Positions 15,155 through 22,767 are shown, counted from the first letter of the stretch. The stretch: 64,000 bases of DNA from Billgrantia ethanolica (GCF_021404305.1 NZ_JABFTX010000001.1:1488001-1552000); one strand, 5' to 3'. The notes: generated from the letters alone by a model not told the origin. A program made the numbers and translations.

Positions 15155-17623
15155 ATGGCCCGCGATCTCAACCTGAGCGTGACGCTCAGCGCCATCAACA
15201 GGGCCACCGGGCCACTTCGACAGATCATGCAGGGCAGCCAGGGCGCCGGCCGCGCCATCCGCGAGACCCGCGACCAGCTGCGCAACCTGCAGGACCAGCA
15301 GAAACAGCTCACCGCTTTTCGCGACATGAGTCGCCAGAGCCACGCCACCCGGCGGGCACTGATGGACAAGCGCGAAGAGCTGCGCCAGATCTCCCAGCAG
15401 CTGCAGAGCACCGAGGGTCCCACCCGTCGCCTCACCCAGCAGCAGGCCAATGCGCAGCGCGAGGTCGACAAGCTCACCCGTGAGTACCGCGGCCAGCGCG
15501 ACCAGGTGCGCGAACTCGCCCGGCAGCTGCCGCCAGGCATCGAGGGCACCCGCGGCCTCGCCCAACAGAACGAAGCCCTCGCCCGCCAGATCGAAGAGAC
15601 CAACCGCCGCCTCGAGCGTCAGCAGAACGCCCTGCGCCGCCTGGGCGATGCCGACGTCAGCGGCCGTTTCCGCAACATGACCGGCGAGGCTCGCCGCTTC
15701 ACGCGTAACCTCACCATCGGCGTTACCCTGGCCGCCGGCTCTATCTTCGGCCTGGCCAACAGCACCGCCACCCTCGGCGACGATGTCGCCAAGACAGCCG
15801 ACGCCATCGGCATGGGCATCACCGAGCTGCAGGAGCTGCGCTACGCCGCCGAGCGCTCCGGCGTTGCCACCGGCACCCTCGACGGCAGCATGCAGCGTTT
15901 CGTTCGTCGTATCGGTCTGGCCGCCCAAGGCTCCGGCGCCGCCAAGAAAGCCTATGAAGAGCTCGGCCTCTCGGCCCAGGAGCTCGCCCGCATGTCGCCC
16001 GATCGAGCGCTGGGCATCGTCGCCGATCGGCTCAACGAGATCGAAGACCACACCACCCGGGCCGCCTTTGCCAGCCAGCTGCTGGGCAACTCCGGCGCCG
16101 ACATGCTCAACATGCTCAAGGACGGCAGCGATGGGCTGACCGACTACGCCCGCCAGGCTCGCCTGACCGGCAGCGTGCTTTCCGAAGAGGCCGCACGCGG
16201 CGCCGAGGACTTCAAGGACGCCCTGCTCGATGCCCAGCTCGGCATGAGCGGCATGCGCCACACCATCGGCGCCGAGCTGATGCCCGCCGTTACCCAACTG
16301 ATGCGCGAGCTCTCCGGCTGGATGCAGGAGAACAGCCACCGGGTACGCGCCTTCGCCCGCGAATTCGGCGAGCGCCTCAAGGCCGCGGTACCGGTCATCA
16401 TCGAGCTGGCCAGCGGCGCCGCCAGGCTGGCCGGCACCTTGGCGGACATCGTCACCCGAGCGGCCGACATGGTCGGCGGCTTCGACAACCTGGCCATGGT
16501 GGTCGGCGGCCTGTTCGCCAGCAAGCTGATCCTCAGCGTGGTGATGTTCGGCATCAGCCTGGTCAAGGCCGGCGCTGCGCTAGCCAGCCTGGCCGCTACC
16601 CTGCCGGGCCTGGTCGGCGGCATCAAAGCACTCGGCCTGGCCTTCGCCGCCACACCGATCGGCTGGGTCATCGCCGGCATCACCGCCATCGCCGCCGGCG
16701 CCATCTACCTGTGGCGCAACTGGGAAACCATCGGACCCAAGTTCACCGCCCTGTGGGACACCCTGCGAGAGCTCCCCGGCCGCGCCTGGGCCGGCATCAA
16801 AGCCGCCTTCGAGGATGGCATCGGCGGCGTGACCCAGCTGCTGGTGGACTGGTCACCGCTCGGCATCCTGTGGCGCGGCATCCGCGCTGGCCTGGCCGCC
16901 CTGGGCATGGAGCTGCCCGGCACCCTATCCGAGCTGGGCGGCATGATCATCGACGGCCTGCTCGGCGGCCTGCGGGCCAAGGCCGGCGAGGTGCGCGACG
17001 CCGTGACCGGCATCGGCGGCAACATCGTCGGCTGGTTCAAGGAACGTCTGGGCATCAACTCGCCCTCGAGGGTCTTCGCCGGCTTCGGCGGCGATCTGCT
17101 GGACGGCCTGATCAGCGGTATCGACGACAAGTGGAGCGTGCTGCGCGACTCCATCGGCAACACCGCCGGCGCCGTAGTCGGCTGGTTCAAGGACCGGCTC
17201 GGCATCCGCTCCCCCTCGAGGGTGTTCGCTCAGCTGGGTGACGACACCCTAGCCGGCTACCGCCAAGGCCTGGAGCGCTCCGAAGACGGCGCGCTGCGCG
17301 AGATCAAGCACTTCGGCGACCGTGTACGCCGCGCCGGTGCCGGTCTGGCCCTCGGCACCATCGCCACGGCGGCCGTCGCCAGCGGCAACGTCGAGAGCGG
17401 TGGCCACGGCGGCGGCATCGCCTTCGATACCCGCCCGCCCATGGCCGCGCCCAGCGCCGGCGGCCTGCAGGTGAGCATCGGCGAGATCAACGTGCACGCC
17501 GCCCCGGGCATGGATGAACAGGCCCTCGCCCGCCTTGTGGCCTCCGAGGTGCAGCGCGCCCTGGCCGAGGCCGAGCGCAACGCACGCGCCCGCCAGCGCT
17601 CCGCCCTTTTTGATACCGACTGA
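15155..17623 (+). CDS. Tail tape-measure protein, P2 gpT family
   Basis: Sets tail length; 822 residues against 815 in P2. The N-terminal ~180 residues are coiled coil (RNLQDQQKQLTAFRDM, EELRQISQQLQ). A phage tape-measure core follows (ANSTATLGDDVAKTADAIGMG), then membrane-like hydrophobic stretches at about 430-530. Near the end two repeats of GWFK-(E/D)-RLGI-(N/R)-SPSRVFA occur (about residues 628 and 672), a recurring tape-measure motif. It follows E' by eight bases. Confidence 0.95.
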   Translation: MARDLNLSVTLSAINRATGPLRQIMQGSQGAGRAIRETRDQLRNLQDQQKQLTAFRDMSRQSHATRRALMDKREELRQISQQLQSTEGPTRRLTQQQANAQREVDKLTREYRGQRDQVRELARQLPPGIEGTRGLAQQNEALARQIEETNRRLERQQNALRRLGDADVSGRFRNMTGEARRFTRNLTIGVTLAAGSIFGLANSTATLGDDVAKTADAIGMGITELQELRYAAERSGVATGTLDGSMQRFVRRIGLAAQGSGAAKKAYEELGLSAQELARMSPDRALGIVADRLNEIEDHTTRAAFASQLLGNSGADMLNMLKDGSDGLTDYARQARLTGSVLSEEAARGAEDFKDALLDAQLGMSGMRHTIGAELMPAVTQLMRELSGWMQENSHRVRAFAREFGERLKAAVPVIIELASGAARLAGTLADIVTRAADMVGGFDNLAMVVGGLFASKLILSVVMFGISLVKAGAALASLAATLPGLVGGIKALGLAFAATPIGWVIAGITAIAAGAIYLWRNWETIGPKFTALWDTLRELPGRAWAGIKAAFEDGIGGVTQLLVDWSPLGILWRGIRAGLAALGMELPGTLSELGGMIIDGLLGGLRAKAGEVRDAVTGIGGNIVGWFKERLGINSPSRVFAGFGGDLLDGLISGIDDKWSVLRDSIGNTAGAVVGWFKDRLGIRSPSRVFAQLGDDTLAGYRQGLERSEDGALREIKHFGDRVRRAGAGLALGTIATAAVASGNVESGGHGGGIAFDTRPPMAAPSAGGLQVSIGEINVHAAPGMDEQALARLVASEVQRALAEAERNARARQRSALFDTD

Positions 17624-17649
17624 CCGACACCGACTGAGGACACCCAACC

Positions 17650-18093
17650 ATGATGATGACCTACGGCCTGTTCGTGTTCCGCCTGGGTACGGTGCCCTAC
17701 CAGGAGCTGCAGCGGCAAACCGACTGGCGCCACCCGGGGCAGAGCCGCGTGGGCGCCCGGCCGGCGCGACAATTTCTCGGCCCAGGGGAAGACACGATTA
17801 CGCTCACCGGCACGCTGCTGCCTGAATTCACCGGCGGCCAGCGTCACCTGGACGAGCTGCGCCGCATGGCCGGCGACGGCAAGGCCTGGCCCCTCATCGA
17901 GGGTACCGGCAAGAACTACGGCCTGTTCGTGCTCGAGTCGCTCAATGAGCGCAAGGGCAAGTTCTTCCGCGACGGCGCCGCCGGCCAGATCGACTTCGAC
18001 ATGACGCTGCAGCGAATTGACGACGAGGATCGCGAGCGCCTCGCCGTGCTCGATGCCGCCACCCTGCGTCTGGTGCGGGGGATGTTCGCATGA
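17650..18093 (+). CDS. Tail protein, P2 gpU family
   Basis: A 147-residue tail terminator/assembly protein (159 in P2). Signature parts are YGLFVFRLGTVPYQELQRQT and DWRHPGQSRVGARPARQFLG, then FTGGQRHLDELRRMA. The end overlaps the D start by four bases. Confidence 0.95.
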   Translation: MMMTYGLFVFRLGTVPYQELQRQTDWRHPGQSRVGARPARQFLGPGEDTITLTGTLLPEFTGGQRHLDELRRMAGDGKAWPLIEGTGKNYGLFVLESLNERKGKFFRDGAAGQIDFDMTLQRIDDEDRERLAVLDAATLRLVRGMFA

Positions 18094-19112
18094 GCCGCCG
18101 GCCCGACTACCGCCTCACCCTGCAGGGGCAATCGCTCCACCCTGAGCTGCGCGCCCGCCTGGGCCGGCTGCGCTTGACTGATCGGCGCGGCATGGAAGCC
18201 GACCAGCTCGACCTTACCCTCTCCGACCACGACGGTCGCCTGGCCCTGCCGCCCCGCGGCGCCGAGCTCACGCTTGCCATCGGCTGGCATGGGGAAGGCC
18301 TGGTCGAGCGCGGCAACTACATCGTCGACGAGGTGGAGCACAGCGGCAGCCCCGACCAAGTGAGCATTCGCGCCCGCAGCGCCGACATGCGCGGCGACCT
18401 GCCCGGCAAACGCAGCCGCAGCTGGGACGATCTCACCCTCGAGCAGATCATCGAGACCATCGCCGGTCAGCACGAGCTCGAGCCCATCATCGGCCAGAGC
18501 TACCTCGGCGCCCTGGTCGAGCACATCGACCAGACCGAGGAGTCGGATCTCCATTTTCTCACCCGCCTGGCCGAACGCTTCGACGCCGTGGCCACCGTGA
18601 AAGCCAAGCGGCTGCTCTTCGTCGCCGCCGGCCAGGCGCTCACCGCCAGCGGCCTCGAGATCCCCACGCTCACCCTCACCCGCCGCGACGGCGACCAGCA
18701 CCGCTACACCAGCACCGACCGCGACAGCTACAGCGGCGTAATCGCCCAGTGGCACGACCCCACCGACGCCAGGGTGCACGACGTCATCGCCGGTACCGAC
18801 GAGAACCCAAAGCGCCTGCGACCCAGCTACGCCAGCCAGGCCGACGCCCTGGCCGCCGCTACCAGCGAGTGGCAGCGCATCCAGCGCGGCCACGCCGAGT
18901 TCACCCTGCAACTGGCCGAAGGCGACCCGCGCCTGATGCCGGAAACCCCGGTACGCCTGCGCGGCTGGAAGGAAGAGATCGACGCCACGCCCTGGATCGT
19001 CACCGAAGTGACTCACGAGCTGGGCGATGGCGGCTTCACCAGCAGCGTGCAGCTGGAAGTGCGCAATCAGGAAGGCGGCGCTACGCGAAATCTGGAGGAA
19101 GACGAAGGGTGA
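18090..19112 (+). CDS. Tail hub/late protein, P2 gpD family
   Basis: The baseplate hub protein at the tube base; 340 residues (387 in P2). Family features are RLGRLRLTDRRGMEADQLDL, GNYIVDEVEHSGSPD and FTLQLAEGDPRLMPETPVRL, and the WHDP-type segment in IAQWHDPTDARVHDV. It is the last gene of the tail block and is followed by a good terminator. In P2 the activator gene ogr follows D; here it is moved to the early operon. Confidence 0.95.
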   Translation: MSRRPDYRLTLQGQSLHPELRARLGRLRLTDRRGMEADQLDLTLSDHDGRLALPPRGAELTLAIGWHGEGLVERGNYIVDEVEHSGSPDQVSIRARSADMRGDLPGKRSRSWDDLTLEQIIETIAGQHELEPIIGQSYLGALVEHIDQTEESDLHFLTRLAERFDAVATVKAKRLLFVAAGQALTASGLEIPTLTLTRRDGDQHRYTSTDRDSYSGVIAQWHDPTDARVHDVIAGTDENPKRLRPSYASQADALAAATSEWQRIQRGHAEFTLQLAEGDPRLMPETPVRLRGWKEEIDATPWIVTEVTHELGDGGFTSSVQLEVRNQEGGATRNLEEDEG

Positions 19113-19143
19113 AGGGTCTGGATTTGGCGTAGCGCGCCCATGA

Positions 19144-19174
19144 AAAAGCCCCGCTCGTCCTGAGCAGGGCTTTT
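19144..19174. terminator. Bidirectional terminator after gene D
   Basis: Stem AAAAGCCC/GGGCTTTT extended by an inner GCTC/GAGC pairing. The A-run and T-run at the two sides suit termination both of the rightward tail block and of the leftward lysogeny genes. The ~140 bases from here to 19312 hold no gene that I can see. Confidence 0.85.
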
Positions 19175-19312
19175 GGAATGGCGCCTCTTTTCATCCCTGG
19201 CGACCGCGGCGAATCGATCGCATCGCGAAGCGTCTTCACCAAGTTATCAGCCTGCCGCGGGCACCGATATGGCATATGGCTTACACGGATGTAGGAAAAA
19301 GCCGATCCTGAC

Positions 19313-19654
19313 CTACTTGATATCCAGCTGCTTGCTGATGCCGTCCCAGACCGCCAGCACCCGGCCGCCGCGGTTGATCACGTTGGCAGTGCGCAGCACG
19401 TTGCCCGGCCCTGCTACCAGGCACTGGAAAGTCTCGACCATGCCCAGGCGGGTGCCGAAGTCGAGCTGATCCCAAACGCCCTCATCCACGGCAAACGACA
19501 TGGTGCCGTTGATATTGCCAGCGCCGAGAATGATCTCATGCTCCTCCGCCTGCTCCCACTTGGTGAGTGCGTCGTCTTGGTCGCAGGCCATCGCCGTGGT
19601 CGATACCGCCAGCATCAGGGCAGCCAAAGCTGCAGCTGCAGTCAATCGTTTCAT
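19313..19654 (-). CDS. Small secreted (periplasmic) protein of unknown function
   Basis: A 113-residue protein with a clear signal peptide (MKRLTAAAALAALMLAVSTTAMA, given here as the basic start MKRLT, a hydrophobic core and the AMA cleavage site). The mature part of about 90 residues starts CDQDD and has a second Cys in ETFQCLVAG, so one disulfide is possible; the cysteine right after the AMA could also suggest lipidation, but the lipobox is poor. GGGAGAG precedes the ATG. It is the last of four genes in the CI direction, so it may be made in the lysogen. No family recognised. Confidence 0.7.
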   Translation of the reverse strand: MKRLTAAAALAALMLAVSTTAMACDQDDALTKWEQAEEHEIILGAGNINGTMSFAVDEGVWDQLDFGTRLGMVETFQCLVAGPGNVLRTANVINRGGRVLAVWDGISKQLDIK

Positions 19655-19684
19655 GGTTGTCTCTCCCCCTTCCCTTGCGTTGTA

Positions 19685-20035
19685 TCAGGCCGTCGCCTGT
19701 TGTCTTAAGTGCTGGATGACGACGCCGCGGCAGTCTTTCGCCTTGGCAAAGTGGCCTCGGCCACCGCATGCCGGCATCAGCCGATGACCGCCGCCGATCC
19801 GGTGGCTGCGGAACAGCCGGAACTGGCTTTCGATCTCCACCACCACCAGGTCGGCATGCTCCACGGGGCGCGCCTCATCCACCACCAACACATCGCCCTC
19901 GATGATACCGCCGTCGCCCCCAGCCTCGTCGCTCACTTCGACCAGGTAGCAGCTGGCTGGCAGCCGCTGGGGTTCAAGCCCATCAAACGCCGGGTGCTCG
20001 GCAAGCTGGCAGGGGCCCAAGTAATTCACTTTCAT
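19685..20035 (-). CDS. S24 (LexA/UmuD)-like protein lacking catalytic residues
   Basis: A 116-residue stand-alone domain. The segment SCYLVEVSDEAGGDGGI then IEGDVLVVDEARPVEHADLVVVEIE matches the S24 peptidase core of LexA, CI and UmuD. Aligned with the usual SGDSM, the nucleophile serine is replaced by alanine (SDEAG), and the usual lysine in the FxxKR strand is a Phe (FRLFR). It therefore looks non-catalytic. It has no DNA-binding domain. Its GAGAGGGG ribosome site overlaps the end of the upstream gene. It might pair with the prophage CI or the host LexA/UmuD; that is a guess. Several Cys/His near the C-terminus are unexplained. Confidence 0.65.
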   Translation of the reverse strand: MKVNYLGPCQLAEHPAFDGLEPQRLPASCYLVEVSDEAGGDGGIIEGDVLVVDEARPVEHADLVVVEIESQFRLFRSHRIGGGHRLMPACGGRGHFAKAKDCRGVVIQHLRQQATA

Positions 20036-20047
20036 CACCCCTCTCCA

Positions 20048-20908
20048 TCAGCTTGGCACCACGCCGGTATCCAGAAAATCCAAGAACTCCGTTTCGCTCA
20101 TCACGACAACCCCTTTCGCCTTGGCCTCTGCCAGTTTGCTCGGCCCGGCATTGGGGCCGGCACAGAGGAAATCGAGGTTCTGGGTGACACTCTTTCGCAC
20201 CTTCATGCCTTCCGACTCGGCCTCGCCCTCCAGCTCTGCTCTGGCTTCGGCATCAAAACCGGTAAACAGGATTTCCAGCGGGCGGCTCTTGGCCTGGCGT
20301 GGAGCCACCGTAGCCACCGATGGGCCATTGAGCAGGTGCTCCCCCTCGAGGAAAAAGGCGATGCGATCCCGACGAAAGGTGCGAAGCTCTCCCCGGTCAA
20401 CACAGAAGCCCTTGATGTAGCGCCCCGAGGCGCTCCAGTTGGCCACCTCGCGCGTGCTGAGATTGCCCTCGGCGTCCTCATACTGAAAGCGCAGATTGCC
20501 AGATCGCGCCGGCGCACGGGTGGAAGACGGTGCATGCTGTCGTGATGCAGGTTCGGGCGATACCGGAGCGGCCGGTGGCTCAGGCTGAGATGACGGCGGT
20601 GGCGACTCTGCGGGGGCGAGACGACGTTTGGCAGCCCTTCTTGACACCAACAGCGCCAGGAGCATCGGCAAGGCTAGCAGCAACCCGCCGAATATTTCCG
20701 CACTCCTCGAGGTCTCGCCCTCTTGCCCGGGAACGCCAAGCAGGCCGCCCAGCATCATCTCGGCACCCAGCATGGCAAAGGGGAAGAACAGGAAGCCGGC
20801 CGAATGCCGCCACCACCAGGGGCGGCCATTGGTCTTCATGGAGCGAGCCAGGGCCCACCAGCCCGCCATGCCGAGCGAAAGCCCGCCGATAGTTATTAGG
20901 TTCTCCAT
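20048..20908 (-). CDS. Membrane protein with WYL-like and BRCT domains
   Basis: A 286-residue protein. Three hydrophobic segments (about residues 4-22, 36-58 and 72-88) are followed by a Pro-rich linker (95-135), a WYL-like stretch (138-180: LRFQYEDAEGNLSTREV and GELRTFRRDRI), and a C-terminal BRCT domain (about 210-282: LEILFTGFDAEARAEL ... VRKSVTQNLDFLCAGPNAGPSK ... AKAKGVVVMSETEFLDFL). BRCT of this type is found in NAD+ DNA ligases and binds DNA ends or partners. The ATG at 20908 is chosen for its AAGGGA spacing; 20914 is also possible. It lies 136 bases after CI on the same strand. Function unknown; a membrane-tethered DNA-damage or foreign-DNA sensor is a speculation. Confidence 0.7.
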   Translation of the reverse strand: MENLITIGGLSLGMAGWWALARSMKTNGRPWWWRHSAGFLFFPFAMLGAEMMLGGLLGVPGQEGETSRSAEIFGGLLLALPMLLALLVSRRAAKRRLAPAESPPPSSQPEPPAAPVSPEPASRQHAPSSTRAPARSGNLRFQYEDAEGNLSTREVANWSASGRYIKGFCVDRGELRTFRRDRIAFFLEGEHLLNGPSVATVAPRQAKSRPLEILFTGFDAEARAELEGEAESEGMKVRKSVTQNLDFLCAGPNAGPSKLAEAKAKGVVVMSETEFLDFLDTGVVPS

Positions 20909-20989
20909 TGTCATTCCCTTGCGTACAGGCCCCCTCTGGGGCGGTTCTTGTGGGCGGTCTTTCGCCGCCTCGCTTATCGTCAGAGGGTC

Positions 20990-21009
20990 CGCCAGGTACC
21001 CGCCTGGCG
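20990..21009. terminator. Stem-loop between CI and the WYL-BRCT gene
   Basis: Seven-base perfect stem CGCCAGG/CCTGGCG with a six-base loop. No T-run follows on either strand, so it may only attenuate CI transcription into the downstream genes. Confidence 0.4.
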
Positions 21010-21022
21010 CTATGGCATTACT

Positions 21023-21040
21023 GCATTGTTGCAACAATGC
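21023..21040. promoter_or_regulatory. Perfect 18-base palindrome, candidate operator
   Basis: GCATTGTTGCAACAATGC is fully self-complementary and lies four bases past the CI stop, 115 bases before the WYL-BRCT start. With no loop it is a poor hairpin, so it is better read as a dimer-binding site. The binding protein is unknown. Confidence 0.45.
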
Positions 21041-21043
21041 CGG

Positions 21044-21751
21044 TCACGAAATTCTCCCTATCCGCACCTCACAGCGCCCCAGGATCTCCACCTCGCGCAT
21101 CTGCTCGGGCTTGATCATCTCGGGCTGGTAGTGCTCGTTGTCGCTGATCAGGTACAGCGCGCCGCCGGCCAGGCGCTGCACGCGCTTGATGCGCCGCTCG
21201 CCGCTCACCGTCAGCAGGAACACCCCTTCCTGCCGAATGTCCCGGTTGGCCAGGTCCACCAGCACCCAGTCACCGTCGGCCAGGGTGCTCTCCATCGAAT
21301 CCCCGCGCACCTTGATGCCCGCCACCTGGGTGGGCTGGATGCCGAGGGCCTGCAGCTGCGCCTCGGGGAAGTAGATATGACCCTCGATCCGCTCGCCTTC
21401 CAGGTCACGGCCGGCGCCGGCGGCGCCCTCGACGTCGTAGAGCTTCACTTCGGCCAGACCAGGGCCGGGTGTGCCGGCAACTGCCACATCAGCAGAGCCG
21501 TTGATCAACTGGGCAGCCTGACCTTCGTTTGGACCACCAGAGGTCGAACGGATACCAGTTACAACGAACTGAATGTCGACCCCGAGCTTGGAAAGCTTTT
21601 CGAGATAGCTCGTGTCGGGGTTTCTCTTGCCTCGCTCGTAATTCGATTGAGCAAATTTCTTTACCCCACCAGCCTCGCCAAAAGCCTCTTGTGACAGGCC
21701 CAGCCGGGTTCTTTCCAGCCGAAGCCGCTCACCTAAGTTGGTCGATTGCAC
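21044..21751 (-). CDS. CI-type phage repressor (HTH plus S24 peptidase)
   Basis: A 235-residue lysogeny repressor. Residues ~5-60 form an XRE-type HTH (RLRLERTRLGLSQEAFGEAGG). After a linker, the S24 autoprotease domain carries the nucleophile serine in VRGDSMESTLADGDW and the lysine in GERRIKRVQ; a cleavage-type Ala-Gly occurs near AVAGTPG or AAGAGRD. RecA-driven self-cleavage would induce the prophage. GTG at 21751 is chosen, with AAGGG seven bases upstream; TTG at 21757 is less likely. The ribosome site overlaps the -35 box of the divergent early promoter. Confidence 0.92.
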   Translation of the reverse strand: MQSTNLGERLRLERTRLGLSQEAFGEAGGVKKFAQSNYERGKRNPDTSYLEKLSKLGVDIQFVVTGIRSTSGGPNEGQAAQLINGSADVAVAGTPGPGLAEVKLYDVEGAAGAGRDLEGERIEGHIYFPEAQLQALGIQPTQVAGIKVRGDSMESTLADGDWVLVDLANRDIRQEGVFLLTVSGERRIKRVQRLAGGALYLISDNEHYQPEMIKPEQMREVEILGRCEVRIGRIS

Positions 21752-21761
21752 AAGCAAACCC

Positions 21762-21790
21762 TTGACAGTTGTTCATTCGAATACCATCAT
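21762..21790 (+). promoter_or_regulatory. Early rightward promoter (PR-like) in the CI/Cro gap
   Basis: TTGACA and CATCAT are separated by 17 bases, ahead of the Cro-like gene. The spacer contains the palindrome ATTCGAAT (21775-21782), and downstream TGAACA and GTTAAC elements occur, likely operator parts for CI or the Cro-like protein. The -10 box is weak, as expected for a regulated promoter. Confidence 0.6.
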
Positions 21791-21824
21791 CTGAGCAACA
21801 CACGATTGAACACAGGTTAACACA

Positions 21825-22049
21825 ATGCCCCTTACCCGTGAGCAAGCCCGCCAGGCGCTCGATCAACGCGGTATCAGCATCGCCGAGTTCAGCCGCGCCC
21901 ACGGCCTCAACCCCAACCTCGTCAGTGACCTGCTGGCCGGCCGCAAGAAGGGCCGCCGCGGCGAGGCCCATCGTGCCGCCGTGCTGCTCGGCATCAAGGA
22001 CGGTGTCGTCACCGACGTCGACGACTTTCCCCCCAAGCCCAAGCCCTAA
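21825..22049 (+). CDS. Cro-like DNA-binding protein
   Basis: A 74-residue HTH protein (RQALDQRGISIAEFSRAHGL ... NLVSDLLAGRKKGRRGEAHRAAVLLGIK). The family is common in transposable and P2-like phages (gp16 of BcepMu type), where it lies opposite the repressor. It probably shuts off CI and early transcription in the lytic cycle, the Cro/Cox role. It is first in the rightward operon, divergent to CI. Confidence 0.8.
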   Translation: MPLTREQARQALDQRGISIAEFSRAHGLNPNLVSDLLAGRKKGRRGEAHRAAVLLGIKDGVVTDVDDFPPKPKP

Positions 22050-22092
22050 GGCAAGGCTGAATTTCCTGATCCGCTGCAGAAGGACATTTGCC

Positions 22093-22296
22093 ATGTACCA
22101 GGACCCCAAACGCGTTCGAACCAAGAAAACCGTCTACCTCGACCAGTACGAGGAGGGCGTGATCATCGCCTTGGCCAACTACCTGGGCGTGCCCAAGGCC
22201 GAGGTCATGCGCGAAATGATGATGAAGGAAGCGCGTGAGGTGCTCGGCGTCGATCTCGCTGGCCTCACGCCAAGCATCACCGATCAAGCCAGCTGA
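22093..22296 (+). CDS. Ribbon-helix-helix type DNA-binding protein
   Basis: A 67-residue protein. KKTVYLDQYEEGVIIALANY is a beta strand plus helix, followed by LGVPKAEVMREMMMKEAREVL, as in Arc/CopG/MetJ-type regulators. AGAAGGACA precedes the ATG at 22093. It may be a second regulator of early genes. The exact family is not certain. Confidence 0.65.
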   Translation: MYQDPKRVRTKKTVYLDQYEEGVIIALANYLGVPKAEVMREMMMKEAREVLGVDLAGLTPSITDQAS

Positions 22297-22333
22297 ACGG
22301 AGCCCCTACATCCACCGTGCATCCGAGGTGCTC

Positions 22334-22522
22334 ATGCCGGAACAACCCATGGAGCTCGATCAGCAGATGAAGGCGGTGCTGGATGCCGTCTGCCAGCAGC
22401 AGGGGCTGGAAACCCGCGAGCAGGCCGCCGAGTGGCTGCTGCGCCGGCGCATTCGCCGCGGCGCCCAGGGCCTCACCGGCCGCGGCCGGGCTCTCTACGA
22501 AGTGAAACGAGGAAACCAGTGA
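22334..22522 (+). CDS. Small hypothetical early protein
   Basis: A 62-residue protein, mostly helical and charged (MKAVLDAVCQQQGLETREQAAEWLL, in part; then RRRIRRGAQGLTGRGRAL). The helix-turn with REQAAEWLLRRR might bind nucleic acid, but I recognise no family. The ATG at 22334 follows CGAGGTG. Its stop overlaps the GTG start of the Ogr-like gene (GTGA), so the two are coupled. Confidence 0.65.
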   Translation: MPEQPMELDQQMKAVLDAVCQQQGLETREQAAEWLLRRRIRRGAQGLTGRGRALYEVKRGNQ

Positions 22523-22767
22523 CGCATTCCCGACGCCTCTCGTGCCCCCACTGCGGCAGCTCCATGCGCATCCGCAACTCGGTGGGCATCACGCCGGTGT
22601 ACCGCGAGGCCTGGGTGCATTGCAGCGACGAGGTGGGGTGCGGCTTCCGCGCCAAGATGGGCATGGAGCTGATCCACACCACCTGCCCCAGTGCCAAGCC
22701 GAACCCGGATGTACAGCTGCCGCCGGCGCCTTCCCTGCTGGCCCAGCTGATGAACGAAGCCAACTGA
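22519..22767 (+). CDS. Ogr/Delta-family zinc-finger late transcription activator
   Basis: An 82-residue protein with the pattern C-X2-C-X22-C-X5-C (CPHC near residue 9; C35 and C41), nearly that of P2 Ogr (C-X2-C-X22-C-X4-C). P2 Ogr and P4 Delta bind a TGT...ACA dyad upstream of late promoters and recruit the RNA polymerase alpha subunit. Two such dyads occur in this phage before V and FI. GTG start at 22519 has GAGGAAACCA upstream; a longer frame from 22432 has no support. Placing it in the early operon means late genes switch on after early transcription starts. Confidence 0.88.
   Translation: MTHSRRLSCPHCGSSMRIRNSVGITPVYREAWVHCSDEVGCGFRAKMGMELIHTTCPSAKPNPDVQLPPAPSLLAQLMNEAN

Noticed and set aside
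15026..16339. Minus-strand frame of 437 codons opposite the tape-measure gene
   Set aside because: Overlaps E' and gpT, no motif, no ribosome site.
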